NCBI GenBank assembly: GCA_024401635.1
Contig: JAKSKP010000007.1
Location: 1 to 50,901, forward strand
Source of the DNA: Bacteroidales bacterium
GTDB lineage: Bacteria; Bacteroidota; Bacteroidia; Bacteroidales; UBA932
Direction: 5' to 3'
Length of the DNA: 50,901 bases
The notes under the pieces were generated by a model. It was given only the letters and a program-made list of their open reading frames with translations. It was not told the origin of the DNA and ran no database searches. A program made the translations under genes and the position numbers. Positions 50,745 through 50,901 of the stretch are shown piece after piece. Each line of letters starts with the position of its first letter. Positions within the stretch are counted from its first letter, which is position 1.

Positions 50745-50901
50745 GACGGATAGAGGTAAAATGCAGAACGGCTCCGGGCGCTAGTATTTTTTTCAGTATC
50801 TTAAATGCATCCGTTCAGACAGATGAATCAAACTGGATCTTTTGCAGGCGTTTAAACAAATACGTTTGTATGGCCAATCTGTCAATCCGATTGATAAAGA
50901 A
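50745..50901. other. Terminal intergenic stretch with a possible promoter
   Basis: No gene is visible in the last 157 bases. TACGTTTG at 50861-50868 fits the -7 consensus, with TTTG at 50841-50844 at a rather short 16-base spacing, so a gene may begin just past the window. GACAGAT (50819 region) and ATCTGTC (50877 region) form a small inverted repeat around it. Confidence 0.35.

Noticed and set aside
50861-50882. Short palindromes near the right edge as a possible recombination site
   Set aside because: The stems are only five to seven bases, and such matches are expected by chance in AT-rich sequence; the stretch is better read as a possible promoter.
1-50901. tRNA, rRNA, CRISPR array, insertion sequence or integrase
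   Set aside because: No cloverleaf-like intergenic sequence, spacer-repeat pattern, transposase or integrase motif was found in the gaps or in the translated frames. A tool-based scan could still find a divergent small RNA.

Overview
The window is a chromosomal segment of a member of Bacteroidales (Bacteroidota), probably from a gut or rumen habitat. The evidence is a complete SusC/SusD-type polysaccharide utilisation locus (PUL), several Bacteroidota-specific families (DUF4270, DUF3098, DUF4294), promoter boxes of the Bacteroidota type (TAnnTTTG, often with TTG or TTTG about 19-20 bases upstream), and a GTG-started rplM heading rplM-rpsI-rpsB-tsf. The sequence looks about 55% G+C by eye, except for an AT-rich patch near 47.4-49.0 kb. 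I cannot name the genus. I saw no tRNA, rRNA, CRISPR array, transposase or integrase.

Layout. (1) 0-1 kb: the end of an S10-type ribosomal operon (rplV, rpsC) that stops at a strong terminator after rpsC instead of continuing to rplP. (2) 1-8.5 kb: uvrC and acpP; then, leftward, a short glycogen synthase-like gene and a DUF4270 lipoprotein; then, rightward, an envelope operon ftsX-DUF3098-uppP-lpxH. (3) 8.5-11 kb, leftward: a LytS/LytTR-type two-component system followed by a DUF4294 protein. (4) 11.2-35.3 kb, rightward: a large glycan locus. It starts with an SLC45-like sugar permease, susC, susD and a long SusE/SusF-like lipoprotein with seven carbohydrate-binding-like modules, then a terminator. 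A second block follows: SusG-like GH13 amylase, GH53 endo-galactanase, CotH-kinase lipoprotein, GH2 beta-galactosidase, a single protein with two GH13 catalytic domains, GH97 (SusB-like), GH77 (MalQ) and an organophosphate-type antiporter. Most junctions in the second block overlap. (5) 35.3-40.7 kb: uxaC, a Wzx-type flippase, a cyclophilin lipoprotein, a HAD phosphatase, a pair of long related palindromes, and an FKBP lipoprotein. (6) 40.8-46.2 kb: recQ, then rplM-rpsI-rpsB-tsf with a structured-looking rpsI-rpsB gap. (7) 46.2-50.9 kb: cellobiose 2-epimerase, an AT-rich pair (glycine-rich lipoprotein plus a four-helix membrane protein), a cryptic minus-strand small ORF, a secreted DUF3237 protein and a lipoprotein esterase.

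How the genes fit together. The 11-35 kb locus can bind alpha-glucan at the surface (SusD, SusE/F), cut it (SusG-like amylase), import it (SusC), degrade it to glucose or short maltodextrins (double GH13, GH97, GH77) and move sugar across the inner membrane (SLC45-like permease). In the middle of the same block sits an equally complete minimal beta-1,4-galactan kit (GH53 plus GH2) and a CotH kinase, joined by ATGA overlaps. The locus therefore looks like a stable starch/galactan hybrid rather than a plain Sus operon. No SusR-type regulator is present; the divergent LytTR system is the obvious candidate regulator. The most unusual observations are this hybrid locus, the double-GH13 enzyme, the AT-rich lipoprotein/membrane pair behind a perfect 15-bp hairpin, the tandem palindromes at 39.8 kb and the early end of the S10 operon.
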